From: Gnetum montanum
Lineage: Eukaryota; Streptophyta; Gnetopsida; Gnetales; Gnetaceae
Assembly: GCA_015680685.1 (NCBI GenBank)
Contig: MNCI01004620.1
Span: 18,936-82,935 of the forward strand
Direction: 5' to 3'
DNA length: 64,000 bases
Of this stretch, positions 39,771-50,502 are shown in pieces. The notes under the pieces were generated by a model. That model did not search any database and had not been told where the DNA came from. It saw only the letters and a program-made list of their open reading frames with translations. The position numbers and the translations under genes were made by a program. Every line of letters begins with the position of its first letter. The stretch's first letter is position 1.

Positions 39771-41469
39771 CCACTGACTCAATACAATACAAGGGTAAAT
39801 GCAGTTAAATCAAAAAACTTTAGGAGAAAGAAAAGCCTAAAGCATTTGACAGTAAATAGAAAATCGAAAACTCAAAAATATAAATCCTACCAAAGTTGTA
39901 TCAGACTAGGATGGCACAAAACGTAGATAAGTATTGAGAGAAATTTTCTACTTACTTGAGAACCATCGTTAGAAACGTTGCTCCACCACTCCCTTTCTAC
40001 GTTGAAACCCTGTTCCCAAATTGACCACTCCCTCTCTACCTCAAAACCCTATTCCCAAATTAGCCCTCCCTCTCTATGTTGAGAACCTATTCCCACCACT
40101 TATATTGATGCTAGATGTTTTTTTTATCCATCGACTCAACACAATACAAGGGGAAATGTAATTAAATTAGAAAACTTTAGGAAAAAGCAAAGCCTGAAGC
40201 ATTTGACAGTAAATAGAAAATCAAAAACTCAAAAATATAAATCCTACAAAAGTTGTATTAGACTAGGATGGCACAAAATGCATATCAGTATTGAGCAAAA
40301 TTTTCTACTTACTTGAGGACCATCGGTAAAAATGCTGCTCCACCACTCCCTCTCTACATCAAAACCCTATTCCCATATTGGCTACTCCCTCTCTGTCTTG
40401 AAACCTTGTTCCCAGATTAGTCCTCCCTCTCTACATTGAAACCCTATTCCCACTGCTTATATTAATTCTAGATGTTTTTTTTTTCTTTTTCTAGATTCAC
40501 CCTCCCTCTCTGCATTGAAACCCTATTCCCACCACTTATATTGATGCTAGATGTTTTTTCTTTATATCCACTGACTCAACACAATACAGGGGCAAACGTA
40601 GTTAAATTAGAAAACTTCAAGAGAAAGTAAAGCCTAAAGCATTTGACAATAAATAGAAAATCAAAAACTCAAAAATATAAATCCTACCAAAGTCGTATTA
40701 GACTAGGATGGCATAAAATGCAGATAAGTATTAAGTGAAATTTTCTACTTACTTGAGAACCATCACTAAAAATGCTGCTCCACCACTCCCTCTCTATGTC
40801 AAAACCCTATTCCCAAATTGGCTGCTCCCTCTTTGCCTCGAAACCTTGTTCCCAGATTAGTCCTCCCTCTTTGCCTCAAAACCCAGTTCCTAGATTGGCC
40901 CTCCTTCTTTCCGTCAAAGCCCTATTCCCACTGCTTATATTGACATTACACATTTTTTTTAGATTTGCCCTCCCTCTCTATGTCAAAATCCTATTTCCAC
41001 CGCTTATATTGATGTTAGATGTTTTTTCTTAATATCCATCGACTCAACAAAATATAGGGGCAAATGCAGTTAAATCTATTAAAATTTAGGAGAAAGCAAA
41101 GCTTGAAGTATTTGATAGTAAATAGAAAATTGAAAACTTAAAAATATAAATCCTACCAAAGTCATATCAGACTAGGATGACACAAAACGCAGATTAGTAT
41201 TTGAGAAAAATTTTCTACTTACTTGAGAACCATTGCTAGAAACGCTACTCCACCACTCCCTCTTTGCGTTGAAACCCTGTTCCCAAATTGGTTGCTCCCT
41301 CTCTACCTTGAAACCCTGTTCCCAGATTAGCCCTCCCTCTCTATGTCAAAACCCTATTCCTACCGCTTATATTGATGCTAGATGTTTTTTTTTTCTAGAT
41401 TGACCCTCCCTCTCTATGTCAAAACCCTATTCCTACCACTTATATTAATGTTAAATGTTTTTTATTCTT
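39771..41469 (-). repeat. Tandem array of four RPL24-like promoter, exon 1 and intron 1 units
   Basis: Units 39771-40127, 40128-40567, 40568-41035 and 41036-41469 each carry, on the minus strand, an AGAGGGAGTGGTGGAGC-type leader, ATG-GT(T/C)-CTC-AA and the donor GTAAGTAG. The exon copies are 39956-39966, 40313-40323, 40753-40763 and 41223-41233, and all encode MVLK. These match RPL24 exon 1 and its leader. The intron part shares ACGTTTGCCC and GAGTC(A/G)GTGGAT with RPL24 intron 1 but carries about 150 bp that RPL24 lacks. Upstream parts hold several AGGGTTTTGA/AATAGGG telo-box-like words and AATATAAG. No later RPL24 exon is present. Unit boundaries are placed at CCA(T/C)(C/T)GACTCAA. Confidence 0.85.
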
Positions 41470-41492
41470 GGGGGGGGGGGGGGGGGGGGGGG
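41470..41492. repeat. 23-bp G homopolymer
   Basis: An uninterrupted run of 23 G lies at the junction between the RPL24-like array and the 3' end of the L1 LINE. Its true length is doubtful in any assembly. Confidence 0.95.
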
Positions 41493-44406
41493 TGTTGTGT
41501 CAAACTTGAAAAGAAATTTTATTAATAATAAAAGAGTGTCAAATACATAAACTTCATTAAGTCACGAAAATAAAAAATATGGAAAACTTAGATTAGTGGG
41601 GATGAAACTTTGGAAACGTCCTCATAATTAACTATTTATGAAAGGAAGAAACCCAATGTGGGGAAGTACCATCCACCCAAACTAGGCAACCCATTACAAG
41701 AGAGAGTGGTAGAAATTTGGATGAGGTAGATAGTCCTCGATATAAGATAGAGAGACTCCCATATGATGATTGCACTTAAATATAAGAATGGAAGCTTCTA
41801 TGTAGAGATTCCTGATGAAGAGGGTTGCTTGAATGCATAGGTCTTTCTAAAGGCTGTAGGAGATGAATCAACTGATGAATATCCATTTTGAACTTTGATG
41901 CTTGAGATTTGAGTTGGAAATGAATGAGGCAGAAGATCTGCAATTTCTCCATCATTGATAGATGATATTTATTATAATAATCAATCATTTGAAAGATAAC
42001 ATTACATATATGCTTTCAAATATAATATAGAATAACAGGCCTAATAACTTTCCACAGAAATTTGAATTAGTAGAAGTGATGGCAAAAAGGCTAAATATAA
42101 CATCATCTTGAGATAGCTTGCATGATGGAATTACTTTAGAAGCCCATGTCCACACATGCTATGCAAAGGGGTAAAGCCAAAACACATGAAAAAAGTCCTC
42201 TTTACCATCACAAAGAGGGAAATTAGGACTGTGAATCTTGATATATTTGAGACATTTGCTGATAGGTAAACCTTAGTGGAGGAGACACTAGAGGAACTGC
42301 TTAATTTTAGGGAGAGTTGGTAGTTTCCAAATATGTTGGAAGAGGGGGATCCAAAATTTTTCCAACTCTTATTTGTGCTAAGATTTGTTACATCATTGAA
42401 TGATACTTGATGAGTCATGCAAAAGGTGCAAGGGAACATGTGGCTTGTAAAGTAGAAGTTTTGACCCATTAATCCATTAAAGGCCATGAAAAGTGCTTTG
42501 CACCGAAATGTCTAGCTGCAAATGACAATGAATTGAAGTATAAACCTGAGCTAGACAATGGTGCATTGCTTTAGAAACCCCATATATATTATTAAACTTA
42601 GCCCCTGAAATCCATTGATCGACAAGTCAAGGACAACTCAAAGAAATAACTCCCTTCCAATACCAAGAGGTAGCAACCTTAGCCTTCGTAATGGTAAGGG
42701 GAGCAAGCAAAATGATAACCATTAGGGACACAACTTAGAGAGAAGAGTAGGATTGATCTAGACATTAGTCCAATCTATATAATAGTGTAGAATTTGCCAA
42801 GCCCTCCAAATGCTTTTGAAAACATGAGATCTAGGAATAATGATAGTGTGAGGGAAAAGGATCCAGTTAACAAAATGGATTCCTTTTCTAGGACTTATTT
42901 TTGGGAAATGCTTATTGTAGCTTGAATTGGATTAGAGTCCCAATAATGTTTGGGGCATTTAAATGCTAGACCAACCACTTAGCAACTAAGGTAATCCCTT
43001 GCTTAAAAGAGTTCAAAAGACCTAAGTTGCCCTTACTCTTAGGAAGAGTAATAATATTCCAACCGACATGATGGAAGCCTTTCTAAGAATCTTTAGACGA
43101 CCACATGAAGTCATGAAATAATTGTTCAAGATTTTGATAAATAGCTTGGGAGGGGGTCCAACATGAAGAGTAATACACATGGGTAGACGCACATATAGAC
43201 TTTCATATGAGGTACTTACCATCTAGAGTGAGGGGTTTAGTCTTCCATTTTTCAAGTTTCTTATGAATTGGAAGAATAACATGCTTCCAAAAAATAGAGA
43301 TAGAACCTCTAAAATGGAAGGGAATTCGTAGAATCTTAATGACGTCTTGATTCTAGAGAAGCTTCCAATTATAGTTGGTCACATGATTATAATTATTGCT
43401 AAACCTATAAATAGAAGATTTGTTCTAATTAATAGTGGAACTTGAGAGTGAGCAATATTGCTCCACCTGGGTTAAGAGCTAGTGCAAATTAGTAGTAGTG
43501 TTTTGAATAATAAAAAAGGAGTCATTGTTAAAATGCATGTTAAGAAGTTGATGTTGAGATGAAGAGAGGTAGACCCCAGTGAGAACTTCATTTTGAATAT
43601 CATAGTTTAACTAATGACAGAGAAAGTCTATTGTGATGATGAATAGGTAAGGGGCAAGAGGACATCCTTACTACACTAACATATGGATAGAAAGTGGAGA
43701 GGTGATGCCAAAGGTAATGGCTATTTTTGTGGTAACATCTAAGAATAAGCATTTCACCATATGCAGCAACTTATGGCCAAAACCAACTTTAGTTATGGTC
43801 TACAGAATAAAGTGCCACTTTATGTTGTTGTAGGCCTTGGCATAGTCAAGCTTCATTAGGCAAATATCTTGACCGTCATCCTCCGCCACTTGAGACCTTT
43901 CCATGTAGCAATCACATTGTTTAAAATATATCTACAATGAACCAATCCTATTTGCTAGGGAGATATAATTTGGTCAAGAATTTTTTCAGTTGTAAGGCTA
44001 AGCACTTGGCCCAAATTTTATATACCATGTTAAGAAGAGTTATGGGATGCCAATTAGAGATATAGGTAGGATCCCCAAACTTATGAAGGAGATGAATGAT
44101 CCCTTGATTTAGATTGGGCCCAAGGGAACTAGTAATGATAGCCTCTCTAATAACCTAGAAAAGATCATTTCTCAACAAATCCCAATGAGTTCGAAAAATT
44201 TCAATAGGGAAACCATCATAACCGGGAGCCTTCCCATGACTCAACATGGAACAAGCCACTTGAAGCTCTTTTGGTGATATTGGCATCTAAACTTTGCAAC
44301 ATAGTAGAATTGATAAGGCTAGGATACTTGAGGGTAATAGCCTCAAATGATGAGATGTTCATAGGGGTAGTCGTGAATAGGGTTTCATAATGGTTCTTAA
44401 GAAATG
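41493..44406 (-). mobile_element. L1 LINE, 3' part (RT and zf-RVT), split by element E
   Basis: Minus strand. About 43860-43800 reads KLDYAKAYNNIKWHF (RT motif A region, normally KLDFxKAYDxVxW). About 43670-43620 reads GCPLAPYLFIITID (motif B region). The motif C site appears as FNNDSFF rather than FADD, so it is catalytically dead. About 42230-42130 holds the zf-RVT pattern (LCDGKEDFFHVFWLYPFAKHVW). The 3' end near 41515-41560 has TTATTAATAAAATTTC as in other plant LINEs. The 5' part continues at 51477 on the far side of element E; AAATG (44402-44406) is the duplicated target. Confidence 0.82.
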
Positions 44407-45412
44407 TGATGAGTGGCAAGGTACCCCTACACTCAACCATACGAAATGAGCGTAGCACGCGCGATCCGATCGAACTCCACAAACTAAATGCCTAAACGCC
44501 CCATGGAACACTTGGGGTTAATCATTCGTTGTCTTCCCAGACTTACTTGTTGTTGTCACAGTGTATGGTTAAGTAAGTCCGAGGTATATGATTTTTTTGG
44601 TCTTTTCTGGTTTTATGTCTTCTACGCTAAGAGCAAAGGATTGAGAAACTAACTAACTCTAACTAATGTCCTAAGTCTAAATTAACTAGCGTCAGCATCC
44701 GTTCCCACTTACCGTACACACCCTGAACTATGCAACTGTGGCTACCAAACGCTAATCGTTACTGGGATCACCACACGTAACGCACGTGCTCGAAGTGGTC
44801 ATACTGAGGCACCTAACTAGCCTAAGCATGATGAGCAGCTGATTCCTTGACTAGCCTTACACATCCGTAGATGCTTTTAATCAAGTCGTACTCATCCCAC
44901 ATTCTAGGAGACAAGGGTGAGAGAATCTAATCGCGATGAGTAGCCAATTCCTTGGTTAGCCGTACACATTCGTCAATGCTCGTAACCAAGTCGTACTCAT
45001 GCCGCGCTAACAACATAACAGGTAGGAAATAACATGTAATAAAACCTATTCCAAGCACTGTAAGGTTTATCCACAAAGCTCGTCTTTATTACTGTACACA
45101 ACTTGCGTTCAGGTACAAAGCTGCTCGAATAAAGAATCGTTCACTTGGGGAATCCTATTGCGGGCACATGGAAAATATTTTATCTCTAGGGTGATCAATC
45201 CGCCAGAGCTTTGCTACTTCTAGCCTAGGATTTGAAATGAAGGGAGTGCCACCTCTTATTTATAGATTTGGTGACGGACCACGATATCGCGTATGCGATA
45301 TCACAGGGGACGACGCAATATCGCGTACGCGATATTACATGGGATGCAATATCGTGACGGCCGTGATATCGTGTACGCGATATCGCGGTGCATGCGATAT
45401 CGCGTCTCATCA
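44407..45412 (-). repeat. Element E 3' LTR
   Basis: TATA box (TATAAATA on the coding strand) at 45257-45264. The U3 end (45281-45405) is an array of GATATCGCG palindromes, including the perfect 20-bp palindrome at 45317-45336. Short repeats of TGATGAGTAGCCGATTCCTTG type occur at about 44828-45000. Confidence 0.92.
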
Positions 45413-45430
45413 TACCCCCATGACTGAATG
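45413..45430 (-). promoter_or_regulatory. Element E polypurine tract
   Basis: Coding strand ATTCAGTCATGGGGGTA next to the 3' LTR; one G-to-A change from A and B. Confidence 0.78.
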
Positions 45431-46284
45431 AAAACTCATCCTCGAGTTCCTTACAATAATATCAGGTAGGTATGGAATTATTGAGGGGAATGGAACTAAT
45501 GGGATGACATGTGAACGGATCATTATTACAAGACTTGACAAAACTGGTGTTCATAACAACAAGGATGAACACCTTATTACAATGACATTAGGCCTTTGTT
45601 GGCAGCTAAGAAAGAGAGAGAAAGAAGTATTGCTGTTGCCAATGCCAAGATTGTGCCTTCGTTGTCCATCCATAAGCGCACCATCGATCTTGCTCCTTGC
45701 ATCACTACTTCTAGCACGGCTCCACTCCAAGTGTTTGCTCCAGATTCGCTCCGTTGTTTGCATGGTTACCATCTGCATACAACCCAATCTTATATTAGCA
45801 AGGGCAATTGAATCATCATATAATTGATACCTTGCTTCGGTGTAAGTCCATTGGCTAGGTTGTGGTATGGCTGATATGGATCTAGGAATATGTTAAGGAT
45901 GACTACCGAAGGTGTAGGGGTTAGGAAGAAAATCAAAAATTTAGGGGCTTGGAGAAAATCGAAAAAATCAGGCCCCGTACCCCCATGACTAATTGCGAAC
46001 CTCCGGTAGCATTAGAATGGAAAAAGAAAAGGAGTAAGAAAGATAGATAAAAAATGATAACTATGGCATCGATGAAAGGGAGGTCAAGATGGAAATGAAC
46101 AAAACTAAAATTAATTGCAAAATGTTAAGGGAAAGAATTTAACTAATGCTCCAAATAGGAATGTTAGTGGGTCCTCCCCAAAGCAGGCTCATGCCATTAG
46201 TGCCCTGACAATCCCACATTCAAAGAGTTCGTAGGCCCTGAGAATGTCATTTGGAATAAGAGTTAAAGTCTTAACTGCAAGAAT
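45431..46284 (-). other. Element E region between ORF3 and polypurine tract, ORF2 mostly lost
   Basis: In A and B this interval holds ORF2; here only about 850 bp remain. A 78-codon open stretch (45787-45551) has no recognisable ORF2 motif. AGTCATGGGGGTACGGGG (45973-45990) is an internal polypurine-like copy, and GGGGAGGACCC (46170-46180) is the conserved central block. Confidence 0.55.
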
Positions 46285-46635
46285 TTACCAAAAAGAAAAC
46301 AATGCATCAACCAACATATATACACTAATGATACAACCGGCAATGAGGTAAACAATGGAGAGAAGGATGGAGAGAAGAGAAATGGAATGGAATCCCAAGA
46401 ACAAGGTGGTGTACAGCCTCTTGTGTGTTTGATGATTAATGTGACTTGGTAAATCCCATTCCAACTCCGGCCTCAAACCAACCACATCCAGTGACTTCGC
46501 ATCAAGACATTCGGTTAAACCATCCACTTGGGCAACAAGAATGCACGTTCCAAGAGCCACCACCATTCCGACGAAACAAAGGAGAGAATGGGAAGCAAGA
46601 AGGGCCTTAGTTAGAGGGAACACTTTTGGTTCCAT
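46285..46635 (-). CDS. Element E ORF3: hypothetical small membrane protein
   Basis: An open frame of 116 codons, sense to the element. The N-terminal segment ALLASHSLLCFVGMVVALG is hydrophobic enough for a signal or membrane anchor. A second hydrophobic stretch (LGFHSISLLSILLSIVYLIA and the following residues) spans about 35 residues near the C-terminus. Corresponding DNA in D2 (about 62960-62680) and in A and B aligns in the same frame over the middle (for example FDAKSFKVLGF in D2 for LDAKSLDVVGL) but is broken by stops. It is unlike any family I recognise. An env-like role is conceivable from position and hydrophobicity alone; a chance ORF in a conserved non-coding block is also possible. 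Confidence 0.4.
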   Translation of the reverse strand: MEPKVFPLTKALLASHSLLCFVGMVVALGTCILVAQVDGLTECLDAKSLDVVGLRPELEWDLPSHINHQTHKRLYTTLFLGFHSISLLSILLSIVYLIAGCIISVYMLVDALFSFW

Positions 46636-47106
46636 AACCAGTGCTTGTAGCCCAAGTTTATTTGTCTAAGGGGTGTGCTTTTAATTCTCACTTGGTTTTT
46701 TTTTTATGTTTTGTATTTTTATGCGTGAGAACCACACTATGCAAAGACTTCTTATTTTTATTGTCTCAGCTTCCGATGTTTGGGTAACATCGGAATGGCA
46801 AGAAAACTCAAGAAGAAACATTCAAGCACCTAAAAGAATGACCAACACAAAAGCATCAAGTTCCCTTGAAGTCACACCCTTTTCAATCCATGAGTCCTTC
46901 CTTAGTTTGAGAAATGCCCAGTCACCGATGCGTTAAAGTTCTTATTAGAAAGGGGCTGTACATTTCCAAGCTAAGAGAAACCATAGAAATTGGTGGATGG
47001 ATGGATGAAGTGGTCTCATTGCCTGCCATATCAAAAGAAACATACCTTAGTATCAACATTGTGACTTAAAGGTAAAAACCAAACATTAGCAATCAATATG
47101 AAAACA
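46636..47106 (-). other. Element E non-coding segment before the gap
   Basis: Matches D2 at about 63000-63430 (blocks such as CACACCCTTTTCAA, GTGGATGGATG). No coding potential seen. Confidence 0.5.
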
Positions 47107-47939
47107 NNNNNNNNNNNNNNNNNNNNNNNNNNNNNNNNNNNNNNNNNNNNNNNNNNNNNNNNNNNNNNNNNNNNNNNNNNNNNNNNNNNNNNNNNNNNNN
47201 NNNNNNNNNNNNNNNNNNNNNNNNNNNNNNNNNNNNNNNNNNNNNNNNNNNNNNNNNNNNNNNNNNNNNNNNNNNNNNNNNNNNNNNNNNNNNNNNNNNN
47301 NNNNNNNNNNNNNNNNNNNNNNNNNNNNNNNNNNNNNNNNNNNNNNNNNNNNNNNNNNNNNNNNNNNNNNNNNNNNNNNNNNNNNNNNNNNNNNNNNNNN
47401 NNNNNNNNNNNNNNNNNNNNNNNNNNNNNNNNNNNNNNNNNNNNNNNNNNNNNNNNNNNNNNNNNNNNNNNNNNNNNNNNNNNNNNNNNNNNNNNNNNNN
47501 NNNNNNNNNNNNNNNNNNNNNNNNNNNNNNNNNNNNNNNNNNNNNNNNNNNNNNNNNNNNNNNNNNNNNNNNNNNNNNNNNNNNNNNNNNNNNNNNNNNN
47601 NNNNNNNNNNNNNNNNNNNNNNNNNNNNNNNNNNNNNNNNNNNNNNNNNNNNNNNNNNNNNNNNNNNNNNNNNNNNNNNNNNNNNNNNNNNNNNNNNNNN
47701 NNNNNNNNNNNNNNNNNNNNNNNNNNNNNNNNNNNNNNNNNNNNNNNNNNNNNNNNNNNNNNNNNNNNNNNNNNNNNNNNNNNNNNNNNNNNNNNNNNNN
47801 NNNNNNNNNNNNNNNNNNNNNNNNNNNNNNNNNNNNNNNNNNNNNNNNNNNNNNNNNNNNNNNNNNNNNNNNNNNNNNNNNNNNNNNNNNNNNNNNNNNN
47901 NNNNNNNNNNNNNNNNNNNNNNNNNNNNNNNNNNNNNNN
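47107..47939. other. Assembly gap (833 N)
   Basis: Undetermined bases inside element E, between the end of gag and ORF3. Apparent open frames crossing it are artefacts. Confidence 1.
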
Positions 47940-50257
47940 TGTTGTTGCGAGAGTTTGTCTGGGCTTTTGGTTCTGAAGTAAGGTCTTCTCTTTTTATAGT
48001 TGTCAGAACCATCAGCAGGTTGGATATTTATAGCTATCGCTGCATGATGTTGCTACGGTTGAGGAGGAAGTTCCCCTTGCATTGTTGGAGCAGAAGGTGT
48101 TATGGGAACTACTACTGGTGGAAGAGGTGTGGATGGATTTGGAGGATGGGATGAGTGTGAGATGTCTCTCAGAGGAGAAGGAGTCCTTTGAAAGTACTCC
48201 CAAACTTAGTAGTGATGGTTGGGGGTTGCGTGACCCATAGAGTCACTTGGAGAAATCGGCTGCTGCACATAATAACCATAAGGATCGGGCTGTCGGTAAG
48301 GGTACTATTGTGTTGGCGGTGGCATCCCCCATGACTGTGGGTATTGCCACTGCTGATGCTGTCCGATAGGCTGTGGTGGAGTTCCACTTGGATAATACAT
48401 TAGTGGTTGGTGGAATTGCCTTGGGTTACCTTGTGGATAAGGTAACCTGCGGGGTGTTTGCTGTTGGTTGAGTCTTAGATTAAGCGCATACACCCCAGAC
48501 TCTTGTAGATGTGAGATGATGAGGCAACATCCCTTAGGATGGTCATAATGGCAGATCTCACATCCACCGTCGTCGTCTGAATCCAAATCCACAACCACAT
48601 CGGAGTTAGTGATTTTTCCCTTACCCTTGTTATGTGCAGGGCCTAAATCTCTCCAGTTTTTCTTACCTTTGTCACTACTTTTTTCTACCTTAGACTCTTC
48701 TACAATTTTCAATACTATTTCAATTCTTGAGTCTAAGGAATCCCACATTTGGTCTACTTTGGCCGATACCTTGATTGTTAATTTTTGGATCAGCAAAGTT
48801 TTCTGATTCACCAACTCTTCGATTAGTGACTCATCCTCTTCATCACAAAATTTCACTCCCTTCTTTCAAAGGGAGGGATTGCGGTTGTACTCTTCTGCAC
48901 TTTCCCTTTTGCGCAGCTCACCTTCTTCGTTTGCTACTTACTCCAACAAGCTACGTACTTCATGGACTCTAAGTTGTGAGAGTCTCCCTTGGGCATAAGT
49001 TCTAAGGGTTCTTCTAGTTTCATTCCTTAGCCCATCCATGATGTGACGAAGGTGATCCCGTTGAGCGTACCCATGGCCTGGGCAACGATGTAACAATGTG
49101 TAGTAGTGGGCCATGGCAGCATCCAAGGGTTCATGTGTACCTTGTTTCTAGCCTTGGATCTACTTCCGCAAATTGGACACTCTAGAGTATGTTTGATACT
49201 TTTCATTGAACAGTTCTAGCATCGTACTCCACCTCCTAATGGTTTCCGGTTCTAAGGATCGGTACTAGCTCTTTACTTCTTTGGTGAGTGTCCTTGGGAA
49301 CAACTTAAGTTTTTGCCACTCATTTTCTATATTCTGCAAGGCACAGGCATCGTGGAATGCCTGTAAATGATTTTTCGGATCAGCATTGTACCCCCCTTCA
49401 AATCGTGGGATATTGTTCATGTCTAATTGTTTGATCTGGCTATCCTTTAAGTGCCTTGTGGGAATCCTAACTGCCTCTGTTATGTCAAGCATACTTCAGG
49501 TTGCGAGTAGGGGCTCATCATGATCATCTCTGTCATGATGTCTATGATGTCTTTGTGGTTCCCTACTCTCCCTACGTCCTTGCCCTTGTCCTATCTCTCG
49601 ACCTTCCTGTCGAGGTCTTTCGTCCTTTTTACTTTTATCCTCACCTTTGTGTTCATGGTGGCTATGTCCAGATGTGGAAGGAGAGGGTGAGTGATGTGAA
49701 GAAGGGGAAGAGGAGGGGGAGCCATCACCATGACGATGTTTCTTGCCTTCTCTTTGGCTGCTACGGCCCCGATCGTTGTGATGATCAAAGTGCCCGTCCT
49801 TAGCATGAGTGGTTGTTCCTTCTGTGAACAGCTAGTGTTCACGAGCATCAAAACTAGGGATATGTATCATTGATCGTAGGTTCTGATACTCATCCTCCTC
49901 ACCATCGTTAGGAGGGGGAACATCCTTTGCTAAAGAACTCGTGATAAAGGGTTCCTCATCTCCTATTTCACTAAGGACGTGTGGGGATTTGTCCTTCAAA
50001 AAAGCATGTTGACTCTCCTACCTTAAATCTCTCATACGTTGGGCATCTATGGGATAATAATCCCTCATGTTAAAATCTTCCGCAACGTATTCCGCGAAAT
50101 GCTCTTGCATGCCAATTTGTACCAAGGTACGGAAAAGCATGCGAGAGATTGATCGATCTGGGGGTAAACCTTGCAAATCTCTCCACCGCAGTTGTTCATC
50201 CTGATGGAGAACAAAAGTAAAGTTAGGAATATACTCATCGGGATGAGTATATGTCAT
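47940..50257 (-). pseudogene. Element E gag, one unbroken frame with scattered stops
   Basis: The first Met kept is at 50257 (MTYTHPDEYIPNFTFVLHQD); the N-terminal 140 residues differ from A-C. A His/Ser/Arg/Asp-rich linker follows (49830-49500), then the capsid-like domain (49490-48950: IPRFEGGYNADPKNHLQAFH, KLFPRTLTKEVKS, DGLRNETRRTLRTYAQGRL), a coiled/acidic part (48856-48560), and an intact variant zinc knuckle CEICHYDHPKGCC (about 48561-48523). A Pro/Gln/Tyr-rich tail runs to the gap. The same frame is kept for about 770 codons with no frameshift; the eleven stops I count could each come from one C-to-T or G-to-A change. It binds RNA and builds particles by family knowledge. Confidence 0.8.
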
Positions 50258-50483
50258 CCTATATTGTTTAGGACTTGGCTAATTTTGGTTATGTTTTTTA
50301 TCTTGCCAATTGTCTCATGTGTGGTCCTTAGGTGGTGAGTTGCTCTTATGAGAAGAAGGAATTTTTATTGGTGTGCTAATTTCACTGTTATATAATTTTT
50401 ATTTGATTAACCCGAAGGTTCATTAAGGCTCACAATGATGTGAGTGATATCCCTTATGTTCTATTTGGCGTACAAACATTTAG

Positions 50484-50501
50484 TCCCCGACAACGGTGCC
50501 A
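50484..50501 (-). promoter_or_regulatory. Element E primer-binding site (tRNA-Asp)
   Basis: TGGCACCGTTGTCGGGGA on the coding strand, 16 of 18 positions matching the tRNA-Asp complement, one base from the 5' LTR. Best-preserved site of the five elements. Confidence 0.87.
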
Positions 50502-50502
50502 A

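Noticed and set aside
45225-45431. Open frames of about 62 codons on both strands with repeated RYRV/ISRTRY peptides
   Set aside because: They are translations of the palindromic GATATCGCG array in the LTR, which is open on both strands by composition.
47086-48012. Long open frames on both strands (about 300 codons)
   Set aside because: They consist almost wholly of the 833-base N gap.
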